Below, piece by piece: positions 47,764 through 56,547 of a DNA stretch of 64,000 nt. The notes under the pieces were generated by a model, which saw only the letters and a program-made list of their open reading frames with translations, was not told the origin of the DNA and did no database searches. Position 1 is the stretch's first letter, and the number at the start of each line of letters is the position of its first letter. The stretch comes from a virus: positions 1 to 64,000 of IMG/VR virus record IMGVR_UViG_3300017963_000188, one strand, 5' to 3'. A program made the translations under genes and the position numbers.

Positions 47764-48553
47764 GAGACTCTCCATTTTTCTTCATCCATTCTGGTAATTC
47801 AACTTCCCTAGAACTATACCAATCAAAAAGCATATCTCGTTGACGTTGGTTTATTTTGTCCAGATAATATACCTCACCACCACTGATTTTGACCCATCCT
47901 CTTTTTTCTAACTTGATATCCTGGAACCCTAATCGGTCAGCCATATCAGTGTGTCCTCGTAACGGACATCTATAGTATTTACCATCTGGACTGAGCCACC
48001 CATCAATGGTCGTTATTTTGTATTCTGGTGGGGGTGGATCTTCAGGTTCAGTTGGATCTGGTTCAGGATATGATTCAAGTGATTCAAGTTCAGAATCGAA
48101 TCGTGAGTGTCGATACCATGAACCAAACATCGTTTGTCGATATGGTATATCTTCTAGACCAACTTCACCTTTCTCCCATTGTTTTTTTCTTCTCTTTGGT
48201 ATCTCGATACGACCCTTGACCGACCCTACCGCATGAGTTTCACCGATAGCTAATTGGAAGTAGTCTTGTTTTGTCTCGTACTTGTCACGGATAGTTTTGA
48301 TCGTGTGTTCGATACTGAGAGGATTACCAAGTTTGGACTCAGTAGTATCATCATCTTCTAAGGTCATACCATGGCTGTCACCAACCAGCTTGTACGACCC
48401 ACATAGGATTAGATACATCGTTCCTTCGACCATTTCAGGGAAAGCTGACCGAAGGATGTTTATGGCTTTCTCTGGCTGCTGGTCATCAGCCCAGAGTGTC
48501 CGTACTATGTCCGTGAGTCTTTCACCTGTAATGTTGAATGCTATAGCAGTCAT
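47756..48553 (-). CDS. Hypothetical protein with Pro-rich linker
   Basis: 265 aa from ATG 48553 (ATGA overlap). N-terminal domain of about 165 aa, a Pro/Glu linker (YPEPDPTEPEDPPPPEY) and a C-terminal domain starting ITTIDGWLSPDGKYYRCPLRGH, which looks like a small domain of its own. Unrecognised. Confidence 0.65.
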   Translation of the reverse strand: MTAIAFNITGERLTDIVRTLWADDQQPEKAINILRSAFPEMVEGTMYLILCGSYKLVGDSHGMTLEDDDTTESKLGNPLSIEHTIKTIRDKYETKQDYFQLAIGETHAVGSVKGRIEIPKRRKKQWEKGEVGLEDIPYRQTMFGSWYRHSRFDSELESLESYPEPDPTEPEDPPPPEYKITTIDGWLSPDGKYYRCPLRGHTDMADRLGFQDIKLEKRGWVKISGGEVYYLDKINQRQRDMLFDWYSSREVELPEWMKKNGESHG

Positions 48554-48951
48554 ATTTTCTCCCATGCTTCTATTGGTCCTTTGACAACTTTGAAGATTGG
48601 GTGTGATTTCTCAGATACTTTCTGAATGTATTTTGGATTTCTTGTTTCTAATTTTCTGATCAAGTGTTCTGTTTCGTACTTTATTTGCTGGTCAGACACT
48701 GGGATTTGACCCACAGAAGGATTTGTTACTTTGGATATATCAAACCTGTACCCACAAATTTGATTAGCGTATGAAGCGATATAGTGTAGATAAGCATCGA
48801 TAGTTTGTTGATCAAACCTTTGCAGTTGGGGGTGATGCTTGTACCCTTTTGTCATCCCTTGAAGAACTCGACGTGCAAGAAGACCTTCTCGCCAAACAGC
48901 GACCAATCCTTTTGGGTCAAGACACTGGGGATGTAAAGACCAAAGTCTCAT
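48550..48951 (-). CDS. Pyrimidine dimer DNA glycosylase-like protein
   Basis: 133 aa. MRLWSLHPQCLDPKGLVAVWREGLLARRVLQG..TKGYKHHPQLQRF is the N-terminal signature of the pyrimidine dimer DNA glycosylase/endonuclease V-related family, of matching length. The family cuts DNA at UV photoproducts through a glycosylase/AP-lyase step, so a repair role in the cytoplasm is likely. Flanked by coupled genes of unknown role. Confidence 0.8.
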   Translation of the reverse strand: MRLWSLHPQCLDPKGLVAVWREGLLARRVLQGMTKGYKHHPQLQRFDQQTIDAYLHYIASYANQICGYRFDISKVTNPSVGQIPVSDQQIKYETEHLIRKLETRNPKYIQKVSEKSHPIFKVVKGPIEAWEKI

Positions 48952-49730
48952 AGACTATCTCTGATGGTTTGTAGATATTCGTCAAACTTCTCTTTCCCCC
49001 AGGCATGGATCTCGATAGCACTGGCTTGGGTTTTGTCGAAGTTGTGCCAATCTTCATCTGCCCAAAATGAAGTGTCATCTCTCTCTGCCAGCTTGGCAAT
49101 TGCAGATATCATGAATGGTGATTCTCTCTCCACCTTGATCGAGATGACTCTCTTTCGAGGACCGTAGGTAATCTTGGCTCCCTTCTCCACAAAGGTATAC
49201 CACGGCTCATTGTTCTTACGGTCATTGTAATACTGATTTGGGATTTCAGTTGCCTCTGTAGTTTCAACAGTATCTTTCCAGAATTCTCGGTGCTTCACAC
49301 CAATAGGGTCTACAGGCATTGAAAGGTCTTTGGTGGACTCAGAATCAATTAAGACCCAATCCCTTGACTTGTCACTGGGGGTATATTCTTTTTCCCCTTT
49401 ACCTAAAGACATGGTGACACCATCATCTGAGTCATCCCTGATACGTAGAAAGACATTCATGCACTCTGGGATCTGTGGTGGTGTGAGAAGGGTCTTTTCT
49501 TCACGCATAACTCGAAGTAATGGCATGATCACGTCATTGACATAATCTTCTAAGGTCTTCTCATTTTTAGATTCAAGTGAATAGAATACCCAGGGGTGTA
49601 TTTCCATCACATAACGACCGCAGTTGCAACACGAGAAACTTGTGTAAGATAGTCCTGGCCCACAATATCCACCACCACCGGAATAGTCATGGGAACCACA
49701 AATGCAATTGGGGAGGTCTTCTTTTAGCAT
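48948..49730 (-). CDS. Hypothetical Cys-rich-start protein
   Basis: 260 aa. N-terminal CICGSHDYSGGGGYCG..CCNCGRYV may hold a metal. The rest is mixed, with no known domain. Overlaps the glycosylase start by 4 nt. Confidence 0.65.
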   Translation of the reverse strand: MLKEDLPNCICGSHDYSGGGGYCGPGLSYTSFSCCNCGRYVMEIHPWVFYSLESKNEKTLEDYVNDVIMPLLRVMREEKTLLTPPQIPECMNVFLRIRDDSDDGVTMSLGKGEKEYTPSDKSRDWVLIDSESTKDLSMPVDPIGVKHREFWKDTVETTEATEIPNQYYNDRKNNEPWYTFVEKGAKITYGPRKRVISIKVERESPFMISAIAKLAERDDTSFWADEDWHNFDKTQASAIEIHAWGKEKFDEYLQTIRDSL

Positions 49731-49739
49731 GGCTTTCTC

Positions 49740-50573
49740 CTAGAAAAGTATTGTTGCTTTTGAGTTCCAACTTGTATAGACGTGTCCGTCCTGATTGAAG
49801 ATCAGAGAGCGTACATCTTCATTGTTGCTTCGTTCCTGAATGCAGTAATCAGAATGCAAGAATCCAATTCCCTTGTAGTCGTAGATAGCATTGTCCCAGG
49901 CCAGTGTCCTGACCAGTCTTGCTTGTTCAATGATTGACTGGTATTGATGTTGGAACTCCTGGTACTGTGAAGTTGCATAGAATGGGTACACCTTTTCATG
50001 AATGTATTGAGCGGTTCTATTCGTACAGTTCTCCGCAACCATGATTTTCCTGAATGTGACCTGGGAGATATTGTGCTTATGAGCATAAGAGATAATTCCA
50101 GCAATCCCATCTACCAATACTTCATGGACGAGATGAGGGAGTAAATTGATCGTGAGTCTGATATGCAGGCTCTTTTTGTAGCATTCGTCAAAGCTGTCAG
50201 CAAATGATTCAAGCTGTTTAAGAGAGTTGATCGATACGGCAATGGTATCGAACCCAAAAGCATAGAGCTTTTCAATATTATTTCTTCCTTTTGGTTGTTG
50301 GAAAAGATACCCGTTGGTCTGAAGTTCCATAGGGAAATCCTCAAACTCTTGTGAGAGACGGTAAAGGTCTTCATTCATTGTTGGCTCACCCTTGCTTGTG
50401 AACAAGACATGAGAGACATGTGCAGCTCGTGCCAGCGTCTTTACCTTTTCAATGTTTCGGTACATCCGACCAAAATTTGGTTCTACTTCTGGAGTCATCT
50501 TCGAGATACAGAAAGGACAGTTTTGATCGCATCCGTTGTTTGGAACACAAATGGTTAGGATCTCAGCTTTCAT
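49740..50573 (-). CDS. Radical SAM protein
   Basis: 277 aa from ATG 50573, overlapping the previous stop (TGATG). NNGCDQNCPFC gives the CxxxCxxC cluster motif (C15, C19, C22). FTSKGEPTMNED is the GGE-like SAM contact, and MELQTNGYLF and VSINSLKQLE follow the usual TIM-barrel order. A C-terminal DYCIQE..IFNQDGHVYTSWN may bind a second cluster or substrate. The substrate is unknown; an RNA or peptide modification is possible. Confidence 0.8.
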   Translation of the reverse strand: MKAEILTICVPNNGCDQNCPFCISKMTPEVEPNFGRMYRNIEKVKTLARAAHVSHVLFTSKGEPTMNEDLYRLSQEFEDFPMELQTNGYLFQQPKGRNNIEKLYAFGFDTIAVSINSLKQLESFADSFDECYKKSLHIRLTINLLPHLVHEVLVDGIAGIISYAHKHNISQVTFRKIMVAENCTNRTAQYIHEKVYPFYATSQYQEFQHQYQSIIEQARLVRTLAWDNAIYDYKGIGFLHSDYCIQERSNNEDVRSLIFNQDGHVYTSWNSKATILF

Positions 50574-50848
50574 CACTCTTCTCCGATACATCGTTCAATC
50601 AACTCTACCCAATAATGGTCAAAGTCATGGTCGTCCCAGCCCTCACACTCTTTCTGACCACGCATGAAGTTTCGGATCTGCATACCTTCTCGGAAATGAA
50701 CTGGATGAGGAAGCCCACTTTCATTCCAGACAGCATTGACACAACCATAGTCTTTTTTCACACCTATGAAGAAAGCTATTCCGATAGGACCCAAAAACTG
50801 TTTGGTCTTCTCAACCAGACTATCCGGTATTACCTTTCGATTTTCCAT
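50573..50848 (-). CDS. Hypothetical protein coupled to the radical SAM gene
   Basis: 92 aa from ATG 50848, GAGGAAAG upstream. FREGMQIRNFMRGQKECEGWDDHDFDHYW is a pattern seen in small phage proteins. The one-base overlap with the radical SAM start suggests that they act together. Confidence 0.65.
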   Translation of the reverse strand: MENRKVIPDSLVEKTKQFLGPIGIAFFIGVKKDYGCVNAVWNESGLPHPVHFREGMQIRNFMRGQKECEGWDDHDFDHYWVELIERCIGEE

Positions 50849-51105
50849 CCCCAAGTCTTTCCTCTCGTATATTCACGGATCATAGATTTGATATCATAAC
50901 TGGTTCTTTTTTGAAACAATGTGAAGGTCTCCGTCTTTACATCATAGGAGACAGATCCGATAAAGAAGCTTGGGCCTTTGGGGAATTTGATTCCTATTCC
51001 AGGCACTGGTACAAATGGTAATGCAGCTTCTTTCACCAGCGTACAATCCTCTGGTGTCCTGACGTTTGGGTGTTCAATCCTCACCCTCAGTGTCACTTTC
51101 CACAT
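50830..51105 (-). CDS. Hypothetical protein
   Basis: 91 aa, beta-rich, overlapping both neighbours (19 and 32 nt). Unrecognised. Confidence 0.6.
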   Translation of the reverse strand: MWKVTLRVRIEHPNVRTPEDCTLVKEAALPFVPVPGIGIKFPKGPSFFIGSVSYDVKTETFTLFQKRTSYDIKSMIREYTRGKTWGWKIER

Positions 51106-51781
51106 TCCCAGCTCCTAAAGCTAGTTGTTTAAGTTTGCCCAAGCCAGTCTTCATAGCCACTGTGGTAACGAATGAATCTACCTCGGCCTTAGCTTGCTCT
51201 ACGATAGTCTCTGTTGATTCTCGGAACAGTCGGATCATGTAGGGAGTATTGCTGGCCACCTCCCGCATTACCATATCCAAAAGACTTTTGATCTCTTGTC
51301 GATCAGATTTCTTGATGGTTTTCTGCTCAAGGATCTCTAACACTCGTTGTCTACCAGCATCAAGATCCTGAGTGAATTTGCTCAGTCTCTGTCGGAAGTG
51401 TTCTTCGACTCTCTCAATTTCTTTTTTCTGAACCGGGGGTGCTTCAACTCCTTGATACTTCCCATCCTTCCAAACACGCTCAATAGTACAAGGAACCCCA
51501 TCTCCCATGTTCATGGTAGTAAGAAGCTGAGCAAACTGGGAAGCTGTCATCCTGATACGAATCAGATGTTTCCTTCCCATGTAATAATCTTTGCCGTCGT
51601 GGTGTCGCTCACCTTCTTTGATCTCTAGTGAGATGTATGTTCCTTGACCTTGAACCTCTGAACCAAAGAAGAATCGAGGAGAACCTTGAACTCGATGGAA
51701 AACTACCATCCCATAGCTGGGATGTGATTCAATGGTTCCGTCATCATTTTCCTCAATGATGGGTTCAGTCTTAGTAGTCAT
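51074..51781 (-). CDS. Conserved phage hypothetical protein
   Basis: 235 aa from ATG 51781, overlapping the previous gene by 11 nt. HPSYGMVVFHRVQG..FFGSEVQGQGTYISLEI, then MTASQFAQLLTTMNMGDGVPCTIE is a combination known from many phages without assigned role. The C-terminal 100 residues are a long coiled coil. Confidence 0.7.
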   Translation of the reverse strand: MTTKTEPIIEENDDGTIESHPSYGMVVFHRVQGSPRFFFGSEVQGQGTYISLEIKEGERHHDGKDYYMGRKHLIRIRMTASQFAQLLTTMNMGDGVPCTIERVWKDGKYQGVEAPPVQKKEIERVEEHFRQRLSKFTQDLDAGRQRVLEILEQKTIKKSDRQEIKSLLDMVMREVASNTPYMIRLFRESTETIVEQAKAEVDSFVTTVAMKTGLGKLKQLALGAGNVESDTEGED

Positions 51782-52097
51782 CTTCAAACTCCATCGCTTC
51801 TCGTGCCAGAGCATAGGGCTCGTACCCCAAAGCTCTGATCAAGTTATTAATCAATGCATGGAAGGTCCGAGCCTCTTCCTTATGGAAAAGTGTGTAGGAC
51901 CATGCCTGCGAACCAAAGAATGGGGCTTCTTCAATATCCGGTTCGATCTGTTTCAACAGTTCTTTAAGATGGAGATGTGCTGAAGCACCTCCTTCTGGAA
52001 CCCATGTCAAAAGCCTGAGCAATGCTTTTTTGACATCAGCATTGCAGTCATGGGTCAGAATGCTATTGCATTTCGTGCATTTGATCTCGTAGCTCAT
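51771..52097 (-). CDS. Hypothetical protein
   Basis: 108 aa from ATG 52097 (TGATG overlap). IKCTKCNSILTHDC suggests a metal-binding start. Helical remainder. Unrecognised. Confidence 0.6.
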   Translation of the reverse strand: MSYEIKCTKCNSILTHDCNADVKKALLRLLTWVPEGGASAHLHLKELLKQIEPDIEEAPFFGSQAWSYTLFHKEEARTFHALINNLIRALGYEPYALAREAMEFEDDY

Positions 52098-52270
52098 CAC
52101 ACTTTCTCCGTTCTGACCAATTCTTTGATCTCAAAACTCTTGAGGAGTTGCTTGAAGACGATATCCTTATCATACATCAGGTCACGTACCTCAACAGTCT
52201 TCTCCCACCAATCCTCATCCTTCCCCTTGGTCTTGACAAGCCATGTAACATTCCATCGGCGTTTCTTCAT
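52097..52270 (-). CDS. Hypothetical 57-aa protein
   Basis: MKKRRWNVTWLVKTKGKDED..WWEKTVEVRD..LLKSFEIKELV. Begins 3 bases after one gene ends and overlaps the next start, so it fits the operon exactly although short. Confidence 0.6.
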   Translation of the reverse strand: MKKRRWNVTWLVKTKGKDEDWWEKTVEVRDLMYDKDIVFKQLLKSFEIKELVRTEKV

Positions 52271-52273
52271 GAC

Positions 52274-52441
52274 CTACTCCGAGTCGTCAAAGTTCATGAA
52301 CCGCTGGAGTTTTATGAGAAGTTCCATTGAGAGTTTGTCAGTGTATGGTCCAAGCTCACCCCATATCTCTTCAAGCAGTTCTTCGGCTTCCTTGAGATGG
52401 TTTATCTCCATCAGCAAATTTTCTATGGTATCGAGTTCCAT
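52274..52441 (-). CDS. Hypothetical 55-aa helical protein, first gene of the minus operon
   Basis: Starts at ATG 52441, 7 nt after AGGAGG next to the promoter at 52460. Acidic helices (LKEAEELLEEIWGELG). Unrecognised. Confidence 0.6.
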   Translation of the reverse strand: MELDTIENLLMEINHLKEAEELLEEIWGELGPYTDKLSMELLIKLQRFMNFDDSE

Positions 52442-52459
52442 TTACAAACCTCCTAGATC

Positions 52460-52488
52460 TATATACTGAGACAAGCTCAGATTTTAAA
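52460..52488 (-). promoter_or_regulatory. Phage-type promoter of the 52.4-46.0 kb minus operon
   Basis: Minus strand: TTTAAA (52483-52488), 17 bp ending CTCAG, TATATA (52460-52465), followed at once by AGGAGG. Confidence 0.8.
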
Positions 52489-52557
52489 CCTCTATATTAT
52501 ACCAGCCAATTTTCTATTATTATTTTTCTCTATATAAATGTGTGGGAAATGGAGACT

Positions 52558-52860
52558 ATGATGAAAAAGTTCTACAAAGACGCAATCAAGATGCTCCGAG
52601 AAGTTGAAGATGGGGAATGGAAGATAAAACAAGTCTTTGATACGTTAGAGAAATCTTCTTGGACCAAAGATAGAGATGACTCTGATGACATTCCTGGTCT
52701 ATCAGAAGTCATGGAAGATTTTGAATCCACTCTCAAAGAACTCAAACCATTGATACAAGAAGTCTCTGGGATATGGGACAAGCTATCCTCATATGTAGAT
52801 GAAATTGAAGAAATGGGTCTTGAAGATGGTTGGCTAGAACAATCAGACCTGGAAGATTAA
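52558..52860 (+). CDS. Hypothetical acidic helical protein
   Basis: About 100 aa; ATG 52558 or 52561 follows GGAG. Entirely charged helices, probably a coiled coil. Unrecognised. Confidence 0.6.
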   Translation: MMKKFYKDAIKMLREVEDGEWKIKQVFDTLEKSSWTKDRDDSDDIPGLSEVMEDFESTLKELKPLIQEVSGIWDKLSSYVDEIEEMGLEDGWLEQSDLED

Positions 52861-52869
52861 GGAGAACCA

Positions 52870-53496
52870 ATGCGAGTTTACACTGGACCAGCAATCGAGA
52901 AGGGTGATACATGCATTAAAGCTGAAGTAACACCAGGAGTGAAATACCTTTATGAAAAAGGTTTTTTCAAAAGTCCTGTTGTAGATTGGGGCTGTGGTAA
53001 ACATGTCAGAAATGCCAATTGGCTAAGAGCTAAAGGATTAAAAGTCTATGCTTATGATCCAAATTATGATACTGGCAGTGGCTATGGTGGTATCTCAAAT
53101 GTTGAGCCTACAGATAGATTCGAAACAGGTTTTTCTAGTTATGTTCTGAATGTAGTTAGGTTGGAAGATGAAGAATATATCATCCACAAGCTCTTAGAGC
53201 TATGTGCCGAATCCTACCATATAATCAGAACCGATGTTTTGGCTCAGGTCAAGAAGTGGCTTGAAAAGAACAATGTCACTGCTACAAAGTGGTTCAAAAC
53301 TGAGTTTGCTACTAAGAAAGAAATCAAGCTTCTCGACAAGGGTGAACTCCCTGATGAATTGATTGAAGAGTTTGCTCGATACGGTGTGAAGACTTCAAGA
53401 GGTAGAGGTCGATACGGATTCCAACGCCATTGTAAACTTGATCTTCCTTTAATCCTCAAAACAAATAACTTCAGTATCTTCAAGGGTGCTCAATAA
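52870..53496 (+). CDS. SAM-dependent methyltransferase-like protein
   Basis: 208 aa. PVVDWGCGKHVRNANWLRAKGLKVYAYDPNYD contains motif I (DWGCGK) and the acidic end of strand 2 (YDPN). The later region (HIIRTDVLAQVKKWL) fits the Rossmann order. A basic C-terminal part (SRGRGRYGFQRH) could contact nucleic acid. Resembles small phage class I methyltransferases; target unknown. Confidence 0.65.
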   Translation: MRVYTGPAIEKGDTCIKAEVTPGVKYLYEKGFFKSPVVDWGCGKHVRNANWLRAKGLKVYAYDPNYDTGSGYGGISNVEPTDRFETGFSSYVLNVVRLEDEEYIIHKLLELCAESYHIIRTDVLAQVKKWLEKNNVTATKWFKTEFATKKEIKLLDKGELPDELIEEFARYGVKTSRGRGRYGFQRHCKLDLPLILKTNNFSIFKGAQ

Positions 53497-53816
53497 TCAG
53501 ATTCAAAAGGTCCTTGGATTCGATCACCACAATGGCAGTAGTGGAATTCTCGTTTCGTAGAGTCATCATAGAAAGCAAGGTCCAACTTTTTCCACTCTAC
53601 TACAGTATATGAAAGACCACATTCACATTTGAGTTTAATTGACGGGTCTTCTTCTCTCGAATGTTCTTCACAAACATATCTAGGATGCTTTGTGACCTTG
53701 GGTTTTGTAGCCCATCCCTCAACGTCTTCAGGGTGACGGTCTCTACAGCTACATTCATAGCTTGCTGGTTTTTTACAACCAGGATACCCACATCGTTTGA
53801 TCTTAAAGTCAATCAT
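53490..53816 (-). CDS. Zinc-binding hypothetical protein
   Basis: 108 aa from ATG 53816 (ATGA overlap). CGYPGCKKPASYECSCRDRH is a small zinc-finger-like start. CECGLSYT and CHCGDRI give a second set of Cys. Confidence 0.65.
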   Translation of the reverse strand: MIDFKIKRCGYPGCKKPASYECSCRDRHPEDVEGWATKPKVTKHPRYVCEEHSREEDPSIKLKCECGLSYTVVEWKKLDLAFYDDSTKREFHYCHCGDRIQGPFESDY

Positions 53817-54376
53817 GAGTATTCCCTCAGAGCATGGATAGTTAGCACCCACTCAAGGTTGTCTTCGTCGTTGAACTTGAACTTCCCATTTTCAAACCGG
53901 AAATTGTGGATACCATCAACGTAATCATACAGCTCTTCCCGGACATACTTCTCGACCTGTTCTGTCGAGGTAAAGTAATAGTTGGGATTGATCCCATCCC
54001 TGGTACCACTCTCATCTCCAACCAAAAACTTGGCTGGGAGATTCGGCTCGTCAGAGAGGTTGTTTCTCTGCATATAGAATTTCCGAGCCCTCTCATAAAT
54101 CTCTTTTCGGTTTTTAAGATCTTTGTATGTTTCCCTGATGATGATCTCTTCTTCTTGATTAATTGGTGGCACATCATCCCAGGGGTGGGCCAGATCCATC
54201 ATGGTCTTAGCTTCTCGGAGCCCAAGACCAGTCCTGTACCGATACATCTTGAGGGATTCGATCCGCATGGTTTGGGCAACAGCCTTTTCAAAAATGCTAT
54301 ATTTTGGCAAGTCTTCAATGTTCATTTCTGGTATCCTCTCTCTTCTAAGATCACCCAACGATTTTGTATAAGTCAT
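53813..54376 (-). CDS. Protein with L7/L12-like GLGLREAK motif
   Basis: 187 aa from ATG 54376 (ATGA overlap). IESLKMYRYRTGLGLREAKTMMD matches the helix-loop of the ribosomal L7/L12 C-terminal domain, which also occurs in phage proteins. The MYRY here is part of that motif, not the N-terminal tag. The remainder is acidic and unrecognised. Confidence 0.65.
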   Translation of the reverse strand: MTYTKSLGDLRRERIPEMNIEDLPKYSIFEKAVAQTMRIESLKMYRYRTGLGLREAKTMMDLAHPWDDVPPINQEEEIIIRETYKDLKNRKEIYERARKFYMQRNNLSDEPNLPAKFLVGDESGTRDGINPNYYFTSTEQVEKYVREELYDYVDGIHNFRFENGKFKFNDEDNLEWVLTIHALREYS

Positions 54377-54576
54377 TCCCCATTCCGTTCTCTGAGTTCG
54401 AGGGCTTTGACACGAGCAGCCCATTTACAACATGCCTGAACATCAACGATCTTCTTCGTGTCGTTGTAGTGGACGTGATACCAGTCACCAACTGACTTTG
54501 TGACTGACATCTTCACCTGACCAACATCTTTGCAAGTGTCCTTGAGCAGCATTTGACAGAAACGATGGTTGTTCAT
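54373..54576 (-). CDS. Hypothetical small protein
   Basis: 67 aa between two 4-nt overlaps. Several Cys (FCQMLLKDTCKD, ACCKWAARV). Unrecognised. Confidence 0.6.
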   Translation of the reverse strand: MNNHRFCQMLLKDTCKDVGQVKMSVTKSVGDWYHVHYNDTKKIVDVQACCKWAARVKALELRERNGE

Positions 54577-54938
54577 TTTTCTACCACCTTTCTGAGATAA
54601 TCAGCAGCATCGTAGAGTCCCAGCTTATTGGCTGCTCCGATGAGCTGAGTAAGCTGTGTCGTGAGATCATACTGCACCTGGGGGCACTGCCTCATCTGAC
54701 CAATAACATACTCTGTGGAGTCTGTCTCGACCCTCTGAGACATTTTCTCTGCCACATCCTTGCCATCCCATCCACAGGTACAATGGTAGCAACGTACATC
54801 ATCATCTTCATGGAGCTGGAGACAGTCATCGTTGACAGAACTTTCGATCACGAACTCATCAGGACCAGCCCCACAAGCAGGACACTTCCACTCATGACGA
54901 TGAGGTTGAAACTTGGTATGAGCATGATTACAAAACAT
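54573..54938 (-). CDS. Zinc-ribbon protein
   Basis: 121 aa. WKCPACGAGPDE and CYHCTCGWDG give a four- to five-Cys ribbon. Helical C-terminus. First gene after the promoter at 54993. Confidence 0.65.
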   Translation of the reverse strand: MFCNHAHTKFQPHRHEWKCPACGAGPDEFVIESSVNDDCLQLHEDDDVRCYHCTCGWDGKDVAEKMSQRVETDSTEYVIGQMRQCPQVQYDLTTQLTQLIGAANKLGLYDAADYLRKVVEK

Positions 54939-54992
54939 GTCTTTCTCCTAGTTCTAGAGATTTCTAAGCTTCGTCTCAAAACCTCCTATTGA

Positions 54993-55031
54993 TCTATACC
55001 GATCCAAATTCATTTTTTAAAGTGGTATAAT
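54993..55031. promoter_or_regulatory. Overlapping divergent promoters
   Basis: Minus: TTTAAA (55016-55021), 17 bp ending TCGG, TATAGA (54993-54998), then AGGAGG for the gene at 54938. Plus: TCCAAA (55003-55008), 17 bp, TATAAT (55026-55031) for 55053. The two overlap by nearly 20 bp and should compete for polymerase. Confidence 0.65.
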
Positions 55032-55052
55032 GAGAAAAGGAGGTATTATGTA

Positions 55053-55490
55053 ATGATCTGCAAAGAAATCAATTTTTTAGACAAGCTGTTTAATGTAGAT
55101 AGAGTCCTAGTTGAAACAGACAGATTGTTGACCTGGACCTTCATGCAAAAGAATACTTTGATGTTGGCCCATCGTATCGAAGAAGGTATCCTGATTGTCT
55201 GCACCACTCCAGATGAAATAAAGGATATTTGTAGTGGTGGATCATTTCGAAATCTATTTTTCCGACCACCACTTTATTGGGTCAAAACAGATGGTGTGAA
55301 GATCTTAGGGATTGCTGTGACAAATCCTATAGAAACTCCTGTGAACGTCCCAGAACGATTATATCCGGTAAGCCAGTACATACAGGTGCAATACCCAATG
55401 TCTTCAATAGAGGGAAATCTGAGAACCATATATCTATCTGAATTCAAGAATCGACAATTCAATATAAGGGACTCTGACCAAAAATCCTAA
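55053..55490 (+). CDS. Hypothetical protein
   Basis: 145 aa. GGAGG lies 9 nt before ATG 55053; a nearer ATG (55048) is followed at once by TAA, which overlaps the real start (ATGTAATG). No domain recognised. Confidence 0.6.
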   Translation: MICKEINFLDKLFNVDRVLVETDRLLTWTFMQKNTLMLAHRIEEGILIVCTTPDEIKDICSGGSFRNLFFRPPLYWVKTDGVKILGIAVTNPIETPVNVPERLYPVSQYIQVQYPMSSIEGNLRTIYLSEFKNRQFNIRDSDQKS

Positions 55491-55549
55491 ATTCCCTTTT
55501 GATTTTTAATATAATTTATGCCATTCTGTCTTTAAGGTAGGAGGGTATT

Positions 55550-55888
55550 ATGGAAATAGAATTTCTCAATTCTGCTGATTTAGCACATTCAGCATGCCTT
55601 GTCATTGCACGTAACATCTCATTTGACGGTATATGTTCTACTAGACCTCTGAAGTATCGAGCAAAAACTGCTAGAATAGAATTGAATGCCAAGAATGTTG
55701 ATGAGCTTGTGCCTGAATATGATAGAATTGAAGGGCCTTATTTCCATGAGGGTCTTTTCACAGGGATGTCAAAAGAAGAAATGATACCTCCACCACCCCC
55801 TACTAATGAAAGGTCTTCATTTGAAATTGAAGGGGTATTATATAGCAAAGATGGCCCCACGGATTTCTTCGGGACTTTTAATTATTGA
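55550..55888 (+). CDS. Hypothetical protein sharing a C-terminal module with the next gene
   Basis: 112 aa. VDELVPEYDRIEGPYFHEGLFTGMSKEEM (about 50-78) parallels VDTLVPEDERIEEISYFHPALFDGGTEEDM in the next gene. AGGAGGG upstream. Function unknown; the pair probably arose by duplication. Confidence 0.6.
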   Translation: MEIEFLNSADLAHSACLVIARNISFDGICSTRPLKYRAKTARIELNAKNVDELVPEYDRIEGPYFHEGLFTGMSKEEMIPPPPPTNERSSFEIEGVLYSKDGPTDFFGTFNY

Positions 55889-55896
55889 GGATTGCT

Positions 55897-56508
55897 ATGA
55901 AAGAACTATATTTTTACTGTATCACATTCAACAAAGAAGCCAAGGTCCAACCAAAGACTAACAACAATAATTTTAGGAAGGAACCAAGGCTTGGTGTTAG
56001 TATCTTGGAGAGGTATTTCAAAGATAAAAGAATTGGTTATTTCCGTACCATTGTGGAACCTGACAACACTTTGATTCTTGCTGTGAAAAGTCCTCAAGAA
56101 TTGTACCATACTCTAGCTATTTATGATGATGGCTCCATTACAGGTATTCAGTTTCTTAGCCTAGAAACTGCTAAGACATTTGATTCATTTGAAGTTGTTG
56201 AAGGTAAGGAATATAAAAAAGGAGTGGTGCGGAATATTTCCTTTTACCCATATAAAGATTATGTACTCGTAGCTGACAGGACCCTACAAAAAACAGAAAT
56301 GAGGACTTCAATAAGAGGTGAGACTGTAGACACCCTAGTACCTGAAGATGAACGTATAGAAGAGATATCTTATTTCCACCCAGCTCTTTTTGATGGAGGT
56401 ACAGAAGAGGATATGACCCCTTCTAGAAAAGAAACTGAAGACCAGTATAAGGAATTCATTTCTTCTATTGCCCCTCCAATCGAGAATGTAGAGAAACGTC
56501 TACAATAA
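55897..56508 (+). CDS. Hypothetical protein (paralogous module)
   Basis: 203 aa from ATG 55897, GAGG upstream; a TTG at 55885 is also in frame. N-terminal 110 aa unrecognised; residues about 145-175 repeat the module of the preceding gene. Confidence 0.6.
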   Translation: MKELYFYCITFNKEAKVQPKTNNNNFRKEPRLGVSILERYFKDKRIGYFRTIVEPDNTLILAVKSPQELYHTLAIYDDGSITGIQFLSLETAKTFDSFEVVEGKEYKKGVVRNISFYPYKDYVLVADRTLQKTEMRTSIRGETVDTLVPEDERIEEISYFHPALFDGGTEEDMTPSRKETEDQYKEFISSIAPPIENVEKRLQ

Positions 56509-56529
56509 TCTCAACAGATCCAGTATATA
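56501..56529 (+). promoter_or_regulatory. Phage-type promoter
   Basis: TACAAT 56501-56506 (within the end of the upstream gene), 17 bp ending CCAG, TATATA 56524-56529. Drives the gene at 56548. Confidence 0.65.
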
Positions 56530-56547
56530 TTACTGAAGGTGGTTGAG

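Noticed and set aside
49802-50374. Extra minus-strand ORFs within the radical SAM gene
   Set aside because: Out-of-frame shadows; the radical SAM frame has clear motifs and translational coupling.
54250-54320. Another MYRY tag inside the 53813-54376 protein
   Set aside because: This MYRY is internal and belongs to an L7/L12-like GLGLREAK helix, so it is coincidence, not the N-terminal tag.
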